From: JBBECF01 sp040881945
GTDB lineage: Bacteria; Pseudomonadota; Alphaproteobacteria; Dongiales; Dongiaceae
DNA: 46,762 nt
Reading direction: 5' to 3'
NCBI GenBank assembly: GCA_040881945.1
Contig: JBBECF010000012.1
Coordinates: 1-46,762, forward strand
Shown here: positions 29,267 to 37,188 of the stretch, piece after piece
Layout of the letters: every line of letters starts with the position of its first letter
How positions within the stretch are numbered: the first letter of the stretch is position 1
The notes under the pieces: generated by a model
Databases searched by the model: none
What the model was told of the DNA's origin: nothing
What the model saw: the letters and a program-made list of their open reading frames with translations, nothing else
Program-made: the position numbers and the translations under genes

Positions 29267-29290
29267 TCCGCCGCAGTCAATCGGTGGAGG
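29267..29290 (+). promoter_or_regulatory. Shine-Dalgarno and its sequestering hairpin
   Basis: TCCGCCG (29267-29273) can pair with CGGTGGA (29282-29288), seven pairs including one G-U, with an 8-base loop. The right arm is part of the ribosome-binding sequence GGTGGAGG (29283-29290), which lies 6 bases before ATG 29297. Such a switch would hide the site when TPP is bound. Confidence 0.5.
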
Positions 29291-29296
29291 ACCGCG

Positions 29297-30490
29297 ATGC
29301 GATTCCCGATAAACGCATTTTTCGAAGTCCGGGCACGAAAGGTCTCCCTCTCCCCTTGTGGGAGAGGGATCGAGGGTGAGGGGACGCCGCCGCCAGGCGG
29401 CCATGTCAAGACGTCGTTCGCGCGCCGACGCGTGCGACCCCTCACCCAAACCCTCTCCCACAGGGGGAGAGGGTTTTTCGTGCGCCGACAGGCGCAATAT
29501 TGCTTGGCGTTCGCTCTTGGCCTGTTCGGCGCCGGCCCGGCGCTTGCCGCCGAGCCGCCGACGCTCACCGTCTATACCTACAGCTCGTTCGTCTCGGAAT
29601 GGGGCCCCGGCCCGGCGATCCGCAAGGCGTTCGAGGCCGACTGCGCCTGCCGGCTCGACTACGTCGCGCTCGAGGACGGCGTTGCCCTGCTCAGCCGGCT
29701 GCGCCTGGAAGGCAAGCACACCAAGGCCGACCTGGTGCTCGGCCTCGACACCAACCTGACCGCCGAGGCGGCGGCCACCGGCCTGTTCGCGCCGCACGGA
29801 CTGGACCTAGCGGGGTTGAAGCTGCCGTTCGCCTGGACCGACGCGACCTTCGCGCCGTTCGACTACGGTTATTTCGCCTTCGTCTACGACAAGCAGCGGT
29901 TGGCCGCGCCGCCGCGCAGCCTCGAAGAGCTGGTCTCCGGCGACGCCGCCGAGAAGATCCTGATCGAGGACCCGCGCACCAGCACGCCGGGCCTCGGTCT
30001 GCTCTTGTGGATGCGCCGGGTCTATGGCGACGAGGCGGGCGCCGCCTGGCGCCGGCTGAAGCCCCGCATCCTCACCGTGACCAAGGGGTGGAGCGAGGCC
30101 TACGGCCTGTTCGTCGATGGCGAGGCGCCGCTGGTGCTGAGCTACACGACCTCGCCGGCCTACCACCTGATCGCCGAGGGCGTCGATCGCTACGCCGCGG
30201 CGTCCTTCGCCGAGGGCCATTACTTGCAGGTCGAGGTGGCCGGCCTGATTGCGGCGGCGCGGCAGCCGGAGCTGGCGCGGCGCTTCCTCGCCTTCATGGT
30301 CTCGCCCGGATTCCAGGACCACATCCCGACCGGCAACTGGATGTACCCGGTGATCGAGCCGACCGACGGCCTGCCGCCGGCCTTCGACGGCCTGGTCAAG
30401 CCGGCGAAGACGCTGCTGTTCGCGCCCGACGACGTGCGGGCGAACCGCAAGCGCTGGGTCGAGGAGTGGCTGGCGGCGATGAGCGACTGA
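29297..30490 (+). CDS. thiB: Thiamine-binding periplasmic protein ThiB
   Basis: The mature part matches ThiB closely: LTVYTYSSFVSEWGPGPAI, CRLDYVALEDGVALL, ADLVLGLDTNL, DYGYFAFVYDK, DPRTSTPGLGLLLWM, VTKGWSEAYGLF, LSYTTSPAYH and IPTGNWMYPV. ATG 29297 has the best ribosome-binding site, but about 50 codons after residue 9 come from a palindromic repeat (29325-29480), so the signal peptide is displaced. GTG at 29480, just after the repeat, would give a normal signal peptide (VRRQAQYCLAFALG...GPALA). Whichever start is used, the frame is open. It binds thiamine or its phosphates in the periplasm for ThiPQ. Confidence 0.9.
   Translation: MRFPINAFFEVRARKVSLSPCGRGIEGEGTPPPGGHVKTSFARRRVRPLTQTLSHRGRGFFVRRQAQYCLAFALGLFGAGPALAAEPPTLTVYTYSSFVSEWGPGPAIRKAFEADCACRLDYVALEDGVALLSRLRLEGKHTKADLVLGLDTNLTAEAAATGLFAPHGLDLAGLKLPFAWTDATFAPFDYGYFAFVYDKQRLAAPPRSLEELVSGDAAEKILIEDPRTSTPGLGLLLWMRRVYGDEAGAAWRRLKPRILTVTKGWSEAYGLFVDGEAPLVLSYTTSPAYHLIAEGVDRYAAASFAEGHYLQVEVAGLIAAARQPELARRFLAFMVSPGFQDHIPTGNWMYPVIEPTDGLPPAFDGLVKPAKTLLFAPDDVRANRKRWVEEWLAAMSD
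29325..29480. repeat. In-frame palindromic repeat inside the thiB start region
   Basis: Imperfect inverted arms CCCTCTCCCCTTGTGGGAGAG (left, from 29349; arm shown in part) and CCCTCTCCCACAGGGGGAGAG (right, ending 29471) enclose a GC-rich centre. TTTTTCG occurs at both edges (29318-29324 and 29474-29480), like a 7-bp target duplication. The distance is 156 bases, a multiple of three. The exact ends are uncertain because partial complementarity continues into GTGCGCCGAC on the right. Translated on the other strand the repeat gives the LPLWERV-type peptide common to such dispersed repeats. Confidence 0.7.
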
Positions 30491-32112
30491 TGGCCGGGCT
30501 GCTGCCCGGCGCGCTCGCGCTCGGCCTGCTCGCGCTCCTCGTCGGCGGGGCGCTGGCCGCGCTGGCGGCGGCGGCCCCGACCTTCGCGCCCGGCGCGCTG
30601 TGGGCCGACGCCTACCTGCGCCACGTCGTCGTCTTCACGATCTGGCAGGCGCTGCTCTCGACGCTGCTCAGCGTCGGCGCCGCGGTCCCGGTGGCGCGCG
30701 CGCTGGCGCGGCGCCGCGCCTTCCCCGGGCGCACGGCGCTTCTGCGCCTGTTCGGCTTGCCGCTGGTGATTCCCAGCATCGTCGCCGTGTTCGGGATCGT
30801 CGCCGTCTACGGCCAGGCCGGGGCGATCAACCGAGTGGCGGCCGGATTCGGCCTGCCGGTCGGGCAATATCTCTACGGCCTCGGCGGCATCCTCATCGGC
30901 CACGTCTTTTTCAACCTGCCGCTGGCGACGCGGCTGCTGCTGCCGGCCTGGGAAGCGGTGCCGGGCGAGACCTGGCGGCTGGCGAGCCAGCTCGGCATGC
31001 GCTCCGCAGCGATCTTCCGGCTGATCGAATGGCCGCTGCTGCGCCAGGTCCTGCCCGGCGTCGCCGGCCTCGTCTTCATGCTCTGCTTCACCAGCTTCGC
31101 GGTCGTGCTGGTGCTCGGCGGCGGGCCGGCGGCGACGACCATCGAGGTCGCCGTCTATCAGGCGCTGCGCTTCGATTTCGATCTCGCCCGGACGGTCACG
31201 CTGGCGCTGGTTCAAATCGGTCTGTGCGCCGCCTTCGTCGGCCTTGGGCAGGCGCTGGGTCGCCCGATGCCGCTGGCGCCGACGGCGCAGCGCCCGCAGG
31301 ACCGGCCGGACCTGGGCACGCTCGCCGGCCGCCTCGGCGACGCCCTGGCGATCGGCGTCGCCGGCCTCTATGTGCTGCTGCCGCTGGCGGCCGTACTCTA
31401 CGCCGGTCTCGCCGGCCCGCTCGGCGCGGTGCTGCGCCAGCCGGCGCTGTGGCAGGCGGCCGCGCGCAGCCTCGCCGTGGCGCTCGGCGCCGGGGGCCTG
31501 TCGCTCGCCCTCGGCTGGGCGCTGCTGCTGACGGTCCGCGAACTGCGCCTGCGCCGGTACCGGCCGCTTCTGGCCGATCTGGTCGAGGTCGGCGGCTCGC
31601 TGGTCCTGGTCGTCCCGCCGCTGGTGCTCGGCGCCGGGCTCTTCGTACTGCTGTCGCCGGTCGCCGACGTGTTCTCGGTCGCGCTCGGGCTGGTCGTGAT
31701 CGTCAACGCCGTCATGGGCCTGCCCTATGTGATTCGCGTCCTCGGGCCGCCGGTGATGCGCGTCGCCGAACAGCACGACCGGCTGTGCGCCAGCCTCGGC
31801 ATCGCTGGCTGGAACCGCCTGCGCCTGGTCGAATGGCCGGCCGCGCGTAAGGCGGCGGGTCTGGCGCTGGCGCTGGTCTCGGCGCTCGCCGCCGGCGACC
31901 TCGGCGCGATCGCGCTGTTCGGCACCCAGGACACGGCGACCCTGCCGCTGCTGCTCTATCAGCGCCTGTCCAGCTATCGTCTGGCCGAGGCCGCCGTGAC
32001 GGCGCTTGTTCTGGTGGCGCTCAGCCTCGGCCTGTTCGCGGCGATCGAGCGCGCGGTGGGCGGCTCGCCGCGGCGAAGCCTCCGGCGGAGCCAGGGCCGT
32101 GGCCGCGCTTGA
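30490..32112 (+). CDS. thiP: Thiamine ABC transporter permease ThiP
   Basis: 540 residues, a fused double permease with about twelve hydrophobic segments. Each half carries a binding-protein-dependent transport loop: ASQLGMRSAAIFRLIEWPLL in the first half and CASLGIAGWNRLRLVEWPAA in the second. SIVAVFGIVAVYGQAG and LFGTQDTATLPLLLYQRL are typical of ThiP. ATG 30490 overlaps the thiB stop by one base, and its end overlaps thiQ by 14. Confidence 0.93.
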   Translation: MAGLLPGALALGLLALLVGGALAALAAAAPTFAPGALWADAYLRHVVVFTIWQALLSTLLSVGAAVPVARALARRRAFPGRTALLRLFGLPLVIPSIVAVFGIVAVYGQAGAINRVAAGFGLPVGQYLYGLGGILIGHVFFNLPLATRLLLPAWEAVPGETWRLASQLGMRSAAIFRLIEWPLLRQVLPGVAGLVFMLCFTSFAVVLVLGGGPAATTIEVAVYQALRFDFDLARTVTLALVQIGLCAAFVGLGQALGRPMPLAPTAQRPQDRPDLGTLAGRLGDALAIGVAGLYVLLPLAAVLYAGLAGPLGAVLRQPALWQAAARSLAVALGAGGLSLALGWALLLTVRELRLRRYRPLLADLVEVGGSLVLVVPPLVLGAGLFVLLSPVADVFSVALGLVVIVNAVMGLPYVIRVLGPPVMRVAEQHDRLCASLGIAGWNRLRLVEWPAARKAAGLALALVSALAAGDLGAIALFGTQDTATLPLLLYQRLSSYRLAEAAVTALVLVALSLGLFAAIERAVGGSPRRSLRRSQGRGRA

Positions 32113-32806
32113 CGTCGAGGCGGCGACCTTCCGCTACGAGGACATGCGGATGTCGTTCACGCTGCATGTCGCGAGCGGCGACTGCCTGGCCTTGATCGGG
32201 CCGAGCGGGGCGGGCAAGACCACGCTGCTGTCGCTGATCGCCGGCTTCGAGCGCCCGGACTCCGGCCGCATCCTGATCGACGGCCGCGACGTGACCGCCC
32301 TGCCGCCGGCGGCGCGGCCCGTGACCATGCTGTTCCAGGAGCACAACCTGTTCGCCCATATCGACGTCGCCGGCAATGTCGGCCTCGGCATCGATCCCGG
32401 CCTGCGGCTCGGGCCGCCCGATTGCGAGCGGGTGGCCCTCGCGCTCGCCCAGGTCGGGCTCGAAGGCCTGGAGCGGCGCCTGCCGGCCCAGCTCTCCGGC
32501 GGCGAGCGCCAGCGCGTCGCCATCGCCCGCAGCCTGGTGCGCAACCGGCCGCTGCTGCTGCTCGACGAGCCCTTCGCCGCGCTCGGGCCGGCTCTGCGCC
32601 GCGACATGCTCGACTTGGTCAACGACATCCGCCGCGCCCACGGGCTGACCGTCGTCTTCGTCAGCCACGACCCGGGGGACGCCCGTCACGCCGCCGCCCG
32701 CACCGCCTTCGTTTACGACGGCTCGATCCTGCGCGTCGACGCGACCGACCGGTTGTTCGCCGGCGACGGCCCGCCGGAGCTGCGCGCCTATCTGGGCGAC
32801 GCCTGA
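32099..32806 (+). CDS. thiQ: Thiamine ABC transporter ATPase ThiQ
   Basis: 235 residues. Walker A GPSGAGKTT, Q-loop FQEHNLFAHIDV, signature LSGGERQRVAIARSL, Walker B LLLLDEPFAALGP, switch VFVSHDPGDA. The FQEHNLF motif is characteristic of ThiQ. GTG at 32099 lies within the end of thiP. Its 3' end overlaps the remains of the convergent gene at 32788 by 19 bases. Confidence 0.92.
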   Translation: MAALDVEAATFRYEDMRMSFTLHVASGDCLALIGPSGAGKTTLLSLIAGFERPDSGRILIDGRDVTALPPAARPVTMLFQEHNLFAHIDVAGNVGLGIDPGLRLGPPDCERVALALAQVGLEGLERRLPAQLSGGERQRVAIARSLVRNRPLLLLDEPFAALGPALRRDMLDLVNDIRRAHGLTVVFVSHDPGDARHAAARTAFVYDGSILRVDATDRLFAGDGPPELRAYLGDA

Positions 32807-34322
32807 GCCAGCCGCAGGCGGACGCGGACGACGCCCGCCTCGCCGAACCCGTCCTCGATGACGAAGCCGAGCCGCCGGCACATGTCGAGCATCGGCGCGT
32901 TCTCGGCCAGCACGTCGCCGAAGATCTCGCCGATGCCGCGGCCGGCGGCTGCATCAGCATGTCCTGGTTGCGGCGATAGGCGACCATGTGCATCAGTGCC
33001 TGCACCGCCCGCTCGGGCGTGTCATAGCTGGGGACGCCGTTGTCGGCGAACAGCGCGCGCGCCTGCCGCGCCGTCTCCTCGCCGACCCAGCTCGTGAGCA
33101 CGCAGCACTTGCGCTCGCCCAGCGTCTCGACGACGGCGCGCGCGGCCTCGAGGCTGGACGTGATCGCGGTCGGGCAATTGAGCACGAGGACGGCGTCGAT
33201 GCCGCGGTCCTCGAGCACGACGCGCATCGCCTCGGCGTAGCGCGTGCCCGGCGCGTCGCCGACAATGTCGATGGGGTTGCCGCGCGACCAGGTGGCCGGC
33301 AGCACGCCGTCGAGGCGACGCAGCGTCTCCGCCGACAGCTCGGCCAGCCGGCCGCCGGCGTCGATCAGCGCGTCGGTCGCCAGGATGCCGATGCCGCCGC
33401 CATTGGTCAAGATCGCCAGGCGGTCGCCGGGCGGCACGGTTGCGGTGGCCAGAGTCTCGACGGCGGCGAACAGCTCGTCCAGGGCGAACACGCGCAACAT
33501 GCCGGCGCGCCGGAAGGCGGCGTCGTAGACGGCGTCGGATCCGGCCATCGCCCCGGTGTGTGAGGCGACCGCACGCGCCCCTTCGGCGTGGCGGCCCGCC
33601 TTGATCGCGATCACGGGCTTGCTGCGCGCCGCCACCCGCGCCGCCGACATGAACTTGCGCACCTGCGTCACCGCCTCGACATAGAGCAGGATCGCCGAGG
33701 TGTCGGGGTCGCGGGCGAAATAGTCGAGCAGGTCGCCGAAATCGACGTCGACCATCTCGCCGATCGAGACGAGGTGCGAGAAGCCGATGCCGCGCGCCGT
33801 GGCCCAGTCGATGACCGAGCCGACGACGGCGCCCGACTGGGCGAGGAACGCCAGGCGCCCTTTGAGCGCCGGCAGATGGGCGAAGCTGGCGTTGAGGCCG
33901 ATCCCGGGGACGAGCACCCCCAGGCAGTTCGGCCCGACGATGCGCAGCAGGTGCGGCCGCGCGGCGTCGAGCATGGCCTGCTTCAGGCGGCGGGCTTCGG
34001 TGCCAGCGCCGAAGCCGGCGGTGATGACGATGGCGGCCTTGGTACCGCGCCGGCCGAGATCGGCGATCAGCCCCGGCACGGTCGCCGGCGGCGTGGCGAT
34101 GATCGCCAGGTCCGGGACGGTCGGCAGGCTGGCCACGTCCGGGTGGACCGGCAGCCCGTCGATCGTGCGGTGCTTCGGGTTGACCAGCATGATCGGCCCG
34201 GCGAAGCCGCCGGCGCGCAGGTTGCGGATCACGACGTCGCCGACGGTGGCAGGCCGCGGGCTGGCGCCGATCAACGCCACAGATTTCGGCGCGAACAGGA
34301 AATCGAGGTTGCGGACGGTCAT
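32788..34322 (-). pseudogene. Truncated Pat-type acyl-CoA synthetase / GNAT acetyltransferase
   Basis: The first about 455 residues are a good NDP-forming acyl-CoA synthetase alpha part: CoA-binding FAPKSVALIGASPRPATVG, GPNCLGVLVP, FLAQSGAVVGSVIDWA, the phosphohistidine region ASHTGAMAGSDA, and LTNGGGIGILATDA. After YRRNQDMLMQPPAA the frame turns to nonsense. In another frame, from about 32949 to the stop at 32788, lies the end of a GNAT domain (GIGEIFGDVLAENAPML, then CRRLGFVIEDG). Family members have an ATP-grasp domain and a full GNAT domain in between, roughly 1.2 kb that is missing here. The original frame stays open to 32661. The gene is either a deletion pseudogene or misassembled; the remaining CoA-ligase part could still fold. 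Confidence 0.75.
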
Positions 34323-34344
34323 CGCGCCGGTTGCATGACGACCC

Positions 34345-34427
34345 TGCGTCCTTCGACAGGCTCAGGACGAGGAGGAATCTTCGTGGCACAAAGATAACAC
34401 CTCATCCTGAGCCTATCGAAGGACGCA
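34345..34427. repeat. Dispersed hairpin repeat, copy 1
   Basis: Arms of 28 bases (34345-34372 and 34400-34427) pair with two mismatches around a 27-base loop. The core is TTCGACAGGCTCAGGACGAG with GTGGCACAAAGA in the loop. A second copy lies at 40886-40969. This is a widespread intergenic palindrome of GC-rich proteobacteria, without coding capacity. It lies between the pseudogene start and the fnr gene. Confidence 0.8.
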
Positions 34428-34519
34428 CCTTGCTCGTCCCAGCCTCCTGCAACCCAATGAAATGAAGCCGCTCAAGAACTTGTGGGATTGCCCGAGATCT
34501 CGTCCGCCCGAGGCGGCGG

Positions 34520-35254
34520 TCAGCCGCCTTCGGTCAGGGCGCGCAGCGCCTTGTGCTGCACGATCTCGATCTCGCCCCGCTCCGCCTGGCGGATGACGCC
34601 CGATCGGCGGAACTGGGTGAAGGTGCGGCTGATCGTCTCCGTGGTCAGGCCCAGATAGTCGGCAATGTCGCCGCGGCCCATCGGAAGCACGACGGGGCTA
34701 TTCGGCCGGCCGAGGCGCGCCGCCCGCTCCGATAGGGCAAGCAGGAACGACGCCAGCCGTTCCTTCGCCGTCTTGCGGCCGAGCAACAGCATCTGGTCCT
34801 GCGCCGCCACCAGCTCGTTCGACGCCTCGACCAGCAGCCGCTGGCCGAGGTTGGGAAACTCGGCCAGGAGCGCCTCCATGCGTCGCCGCGGGAAGCGGCA
34901 CAGCCGCGTCGCCTGCAGCGCCTCGGCGGTGTAGGCATAGGTGTCGTTGAGGGCGATGCCCAGGAAGTCGCCGGGAAACAGGAACCCGGTGATCTGACGC
35001 CGGCCGTCGGGCAGCAGCTTGTACGACTTCACCGCTCCGGCGACGACGTTGAACAGGGCCTCGGCGGGGTCGCCTTCGTGGATCACGGCCTGGCCGGCGG
35101 CGCACTGGACCGTCGAGACGATCCGCCGCAACCCTTCCAGCTCCGCCGTCGTCAGCGAGCCGCAGATGCTGATGTCGCGGATGTCGCAGGCGCTGCACGG
35201 CGCCCCCAGCGTCCTGGCGGGCGTTTCCCGGATTTCCACCAGCTTCAGCGGCAT
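34520..35254 (-). CDS. fnr: FNR/FixK-type oxygen-responsive regulator (Crp family)
   Basis: 244 residues. Cysteines C20, C23, C31 and C119 give the C-x2-C-x7-C...C arrangement of alphaproteobacterial FnrL, which binds an oxygen-labile [4Fe-4S] cluster. A cyclic-nucleotide-like beta-roll follows (EGDPAEALFNVVAGAVKSY), then a winged helix with GRGDIADYLGLTTETISRTF. The recognition residues E-x2-S-R are those that read TTGAT-N4-ATCAA. ATG 35254 follows GGAG; TATAAT lies at 35300-35295 on the same strand. Targets may include the nifJ operon, which has an FNR-like site. Confidence 0.88.
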   Translation of the reverse strand: MPLKLVEIRETPARTLGAPCSACDIRDISICGSLTTAELEGLRRIVSTVQCAAGQAVIHEGDPAEALFNVVAGAVKSYKLLPDGRRQITGFLFPGDFLGIALNDTYAYTAEALQATRLCRFPRRRMEALLAEFPNLGQRLLVEASNELVAAQDQMLLLGRKTAKERLASFLLALSERAARLGRPNSPVVLPMGRGDIADYLGLTTETISRTFTQFRRSGVIRQAERGEIEIVQHKALRALTEGG

Positions 35255-35333
35255 GGACGCTCCCTTAGGCCGGTTCCGAGGAACCCCGCTAATCATTATA
35301 TCGCCGAAAACGGCCCGGCCTGCAAACGGCAAA

Positions 35334-35347
35334 TTGATCTGGATCAT
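35334..35347. promoter_or_regulatory. FNR box between fnr and the 35416 gene
   Basis: TTGATCTGGATCAT matches TTGAT-N4-ATCAA in 9 of 10 defined positions. It lies 80 bases upstream of the fnr start and 69 bases before the divergent gene at 35416. Relative to the fnr -10 (TATAAT, minus strand) its centre is near -52. It could serve autoregulation or the divergent gene. Confidence 0.65.
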
Positions 35348-35415
35348 CGACGACTTCGGCGCGCCTCCTCAAGATTTCAAGAAAAACCGAGGCGACGTGC
35401 CATACGGGGATATGG

Positions 35416-35895
35416 ATGACGAGACGCTTTGTCGTCGGGCGGCTCGGCCGCGACCGTGCCGAAGCGGCCTATCCCTTGGCGCGGATCGCGGTTTCGACCC
35501 TGACGCTGGATCAGTGGCAGCGGTTCCTGTCGGCGCCCGAGGGCGCGCGGTCGGGCGTCATGGCGGCCGAGAACGAACGCGGCTATATCCAGGGCCTCTG
35601 CACTCATCGGGTCGTGCCGGACCTGCGGCACGGTGCCGCCCTGGAGGTCGACGATTTCGTCGTCCTCGACCTGATCGACGGCGGCCAGGTGGCCGCCGCG
35701 CTGCTCGAGGCGCTGGAGGGTGAGGCGCGACGTCAACGCTGCGCCGTCCTGCACCTGCATCTGCCGCAGGAACCCGGCGAGTTCCGCTGCCGCCACCCGC
35801 TGATCCAGATGCTGCGCGAAGCCGGTCACGAGACCGAGGCGGTGCGGCTCGTCAAGCTCGTGGAAGGCGCGGCCGCCTGGCCGCCGATCGCTTAG
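35416..35895 (+). CDS. Small GNAT-like protein of unknown function
   Basis: 159 residues, ATG 35416 behind GGGGATATGG. The middle RGYIQGLCTHRVVPDLRHG and VLDLIDGGQVAAALLEALEG, followed by CAVLHLHLP and a final MLREAGHE segment, have the beta-alpha order of GNAT acetyltransferases, but the acetyl-CoA loop is degenerate. It is divergent from fnr with an FNR box between them, so it may respond to oxygen. Its stop overlaps that of the next gene on the other strand (TTAG). The substrate is unknown. Confidence 0.6.
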   Translation: MTRRFVVGRLGRDRAEAAYPLARIAVSTLTLDQWQRFLSAPEGARSGVMAAENERGYIQGLCTHRVVPDLRHGAALEVDDFVVLDLIDGGQVAAALLEALEGEARRQRCAVLHLHLPQEPGEFRCRHPLIQMLREAGHETEAVRLVKLVEGAAAWPPIA

Positions 35896-36887
35896 TCGTC
35901 GTTCTCCGGCAGGACGAATTCCGCGACGATCGGGGCGTGGAACGATTCGGGGCCGAGCTCGGCCGCCGGCGCCGCCTCGTCGCCCAACCCCTCGTTATCG
36001 ATGACGACGCGGCGGCACCAGGGCAGGAGCGCGGGCGACACCAGCAGGTGGTCGAGCATCACCTTGCGCCCGCGATGCAGGACCGAATAGCGCCGCGCCT
36101 CGGCGACCATCTCCTCCACGGGCGCGAGCGCGCGCGTCGCCAGCCGCTCGTCGCCGATGTCGCGCGTGTCGGCGCGCAGCAGGCGCGTCGGCATCTCGCG
36201 CGAACCGGCGTTGAAGTCGCCGCACACCGCGATCAGCGCTCGCGGGTCGGCGTCGAACAGCCGATCGACCAGCAGCCGCGCCTCGAGCGCCTGTCCGGCG
36301 CGCTTGACGGCGGCGAGGAAGAAGCCCTCGGCCCAGCCGGGCACGCTCTTCCACGCTCCCGCTGCGGCCTTTTGGCCGGGGATGAACGCGGCCCGCGGCG
36401 CCCGCAGATGCAGGTTGACCAGGTGCAGGGGCCGGCGGCCGCCGAGGTCGATTTCCGCGTGCAGCAGCGGGCGGTCCCAGGTCAGCGCCGACGCCGCTTC
36501 GGCCGGTGGATCGGCGGTCACCGGTCGATAGCTGGGCGGCGGCACCAGGTCGTGATGGAGCTGCCGGCTGGCGAGGACGGGCAGGCGGCTGAGGATCACC
36601 AGGTTGTGCACGTCGAGCGGACCCTTGCCGGCGGCGTCCGTCGTCGCCACCCGCGCATGGGTCTCGTAAGGCGTGCCGCGCAGCAGCGCGTCAAGCGCAT
36701 CGAGGCGTCGCGGGCCGTGGCGATATGACGGCTGGGCATTGACCTCTTGCAGGCACAAGAGGTCGGCCGCGAGCCGCCGCAGGCGCGGTTGCAGAACGCG
36801 CAGCCTTGCCGCCAGGCTCGGTTCCCGGTCCGGCCGGTCGTCCAGGTTCTCGACGTTGAATGTCGCGATCCGCAGCGTCCGGGCCAT
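35892..36887 (-). CDS. Endonuclease/exonuclease/phosphatase-family protein
   Basis: 331 residues with the DNase I-like metal-enzyme motifs in order: IATFNVENLDD, LLCLQEVN (catalytic Glu), LVNLHLRAPR, VCGDFNAGS, VMLDHLLVS and SFHAPIVAEF, where the final SDH motif reads SFH. ATG 36887 follows GGTGA. There is no signal peptide, so it acts in the cytoplasm, perhaps on nucleic acid or a phosphoester. It forms no operon; the gene on the other strand converges with it. Confidence 0.82.
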   Translation of the reverse strand: MARTLRIATFNVENLDDRPDREPSLAARLRVLQPRLRRLAADLLCLQEVNAQPSYRHGPRRLDALDALLRGTPYETHARVATTDAAGKGPLDVHNLVILSRLPVLASRQLHHDLVPPPSYRPVTADPPAEAASALTWDRPLLHAEIDLGGRRPLHLVNLHLRAPRAAFIPGQKAAAGAWKSVPGWAEGFFLAAVKRAGQALEARLLVDRLFDADPRALIAVCGDFNAGSREMPTRLLRADTRDIGDERLATRALAPVEEMVAEARRYSVLHRGRKVMLDHLLVSPALLPWCRRVVIDNEGLGDEAAPAAELGPESFHAPIVAEFVLPENDD

Positions 36888-37188
36888 GCTGTCACCTCGG
36901 CGGCTAGACGGCATCCATCGGATCGACGGCCGACGTCGCTTGCCGCGGTATCGGTTCGGACGCCATCCGACGGATCGAATCCAAACTTCTACAAATCATG
37001 ATCGCAGGAGCAATGGAAGATCCGGCGCTCTCGGCCCGGACGGCTTCATCCCAGTTTGACAATACCCCGGCCGGCGCGCAATTGGCGCCCTCTTGACGAG
37101 GCGGCCGGGTTGGCCGCCAAATAGCGGTGAAAAATGGCGGCCTGCGGGATTGTTCCGCAACGGCGCCGCCGCGCAAGGGGAGGGGGAC
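36888..37188. other. Intergenic region between divergent genes
   Basis: About 300 bases without a convincing gene. It contains a short hairpin, GGCGGCC and GGCCGCC (37100-37118, 5-base loop), in the leader of the cyclase gene. No clear promoter match is seen; both flanking genes must start here. Confidence 0.4.
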
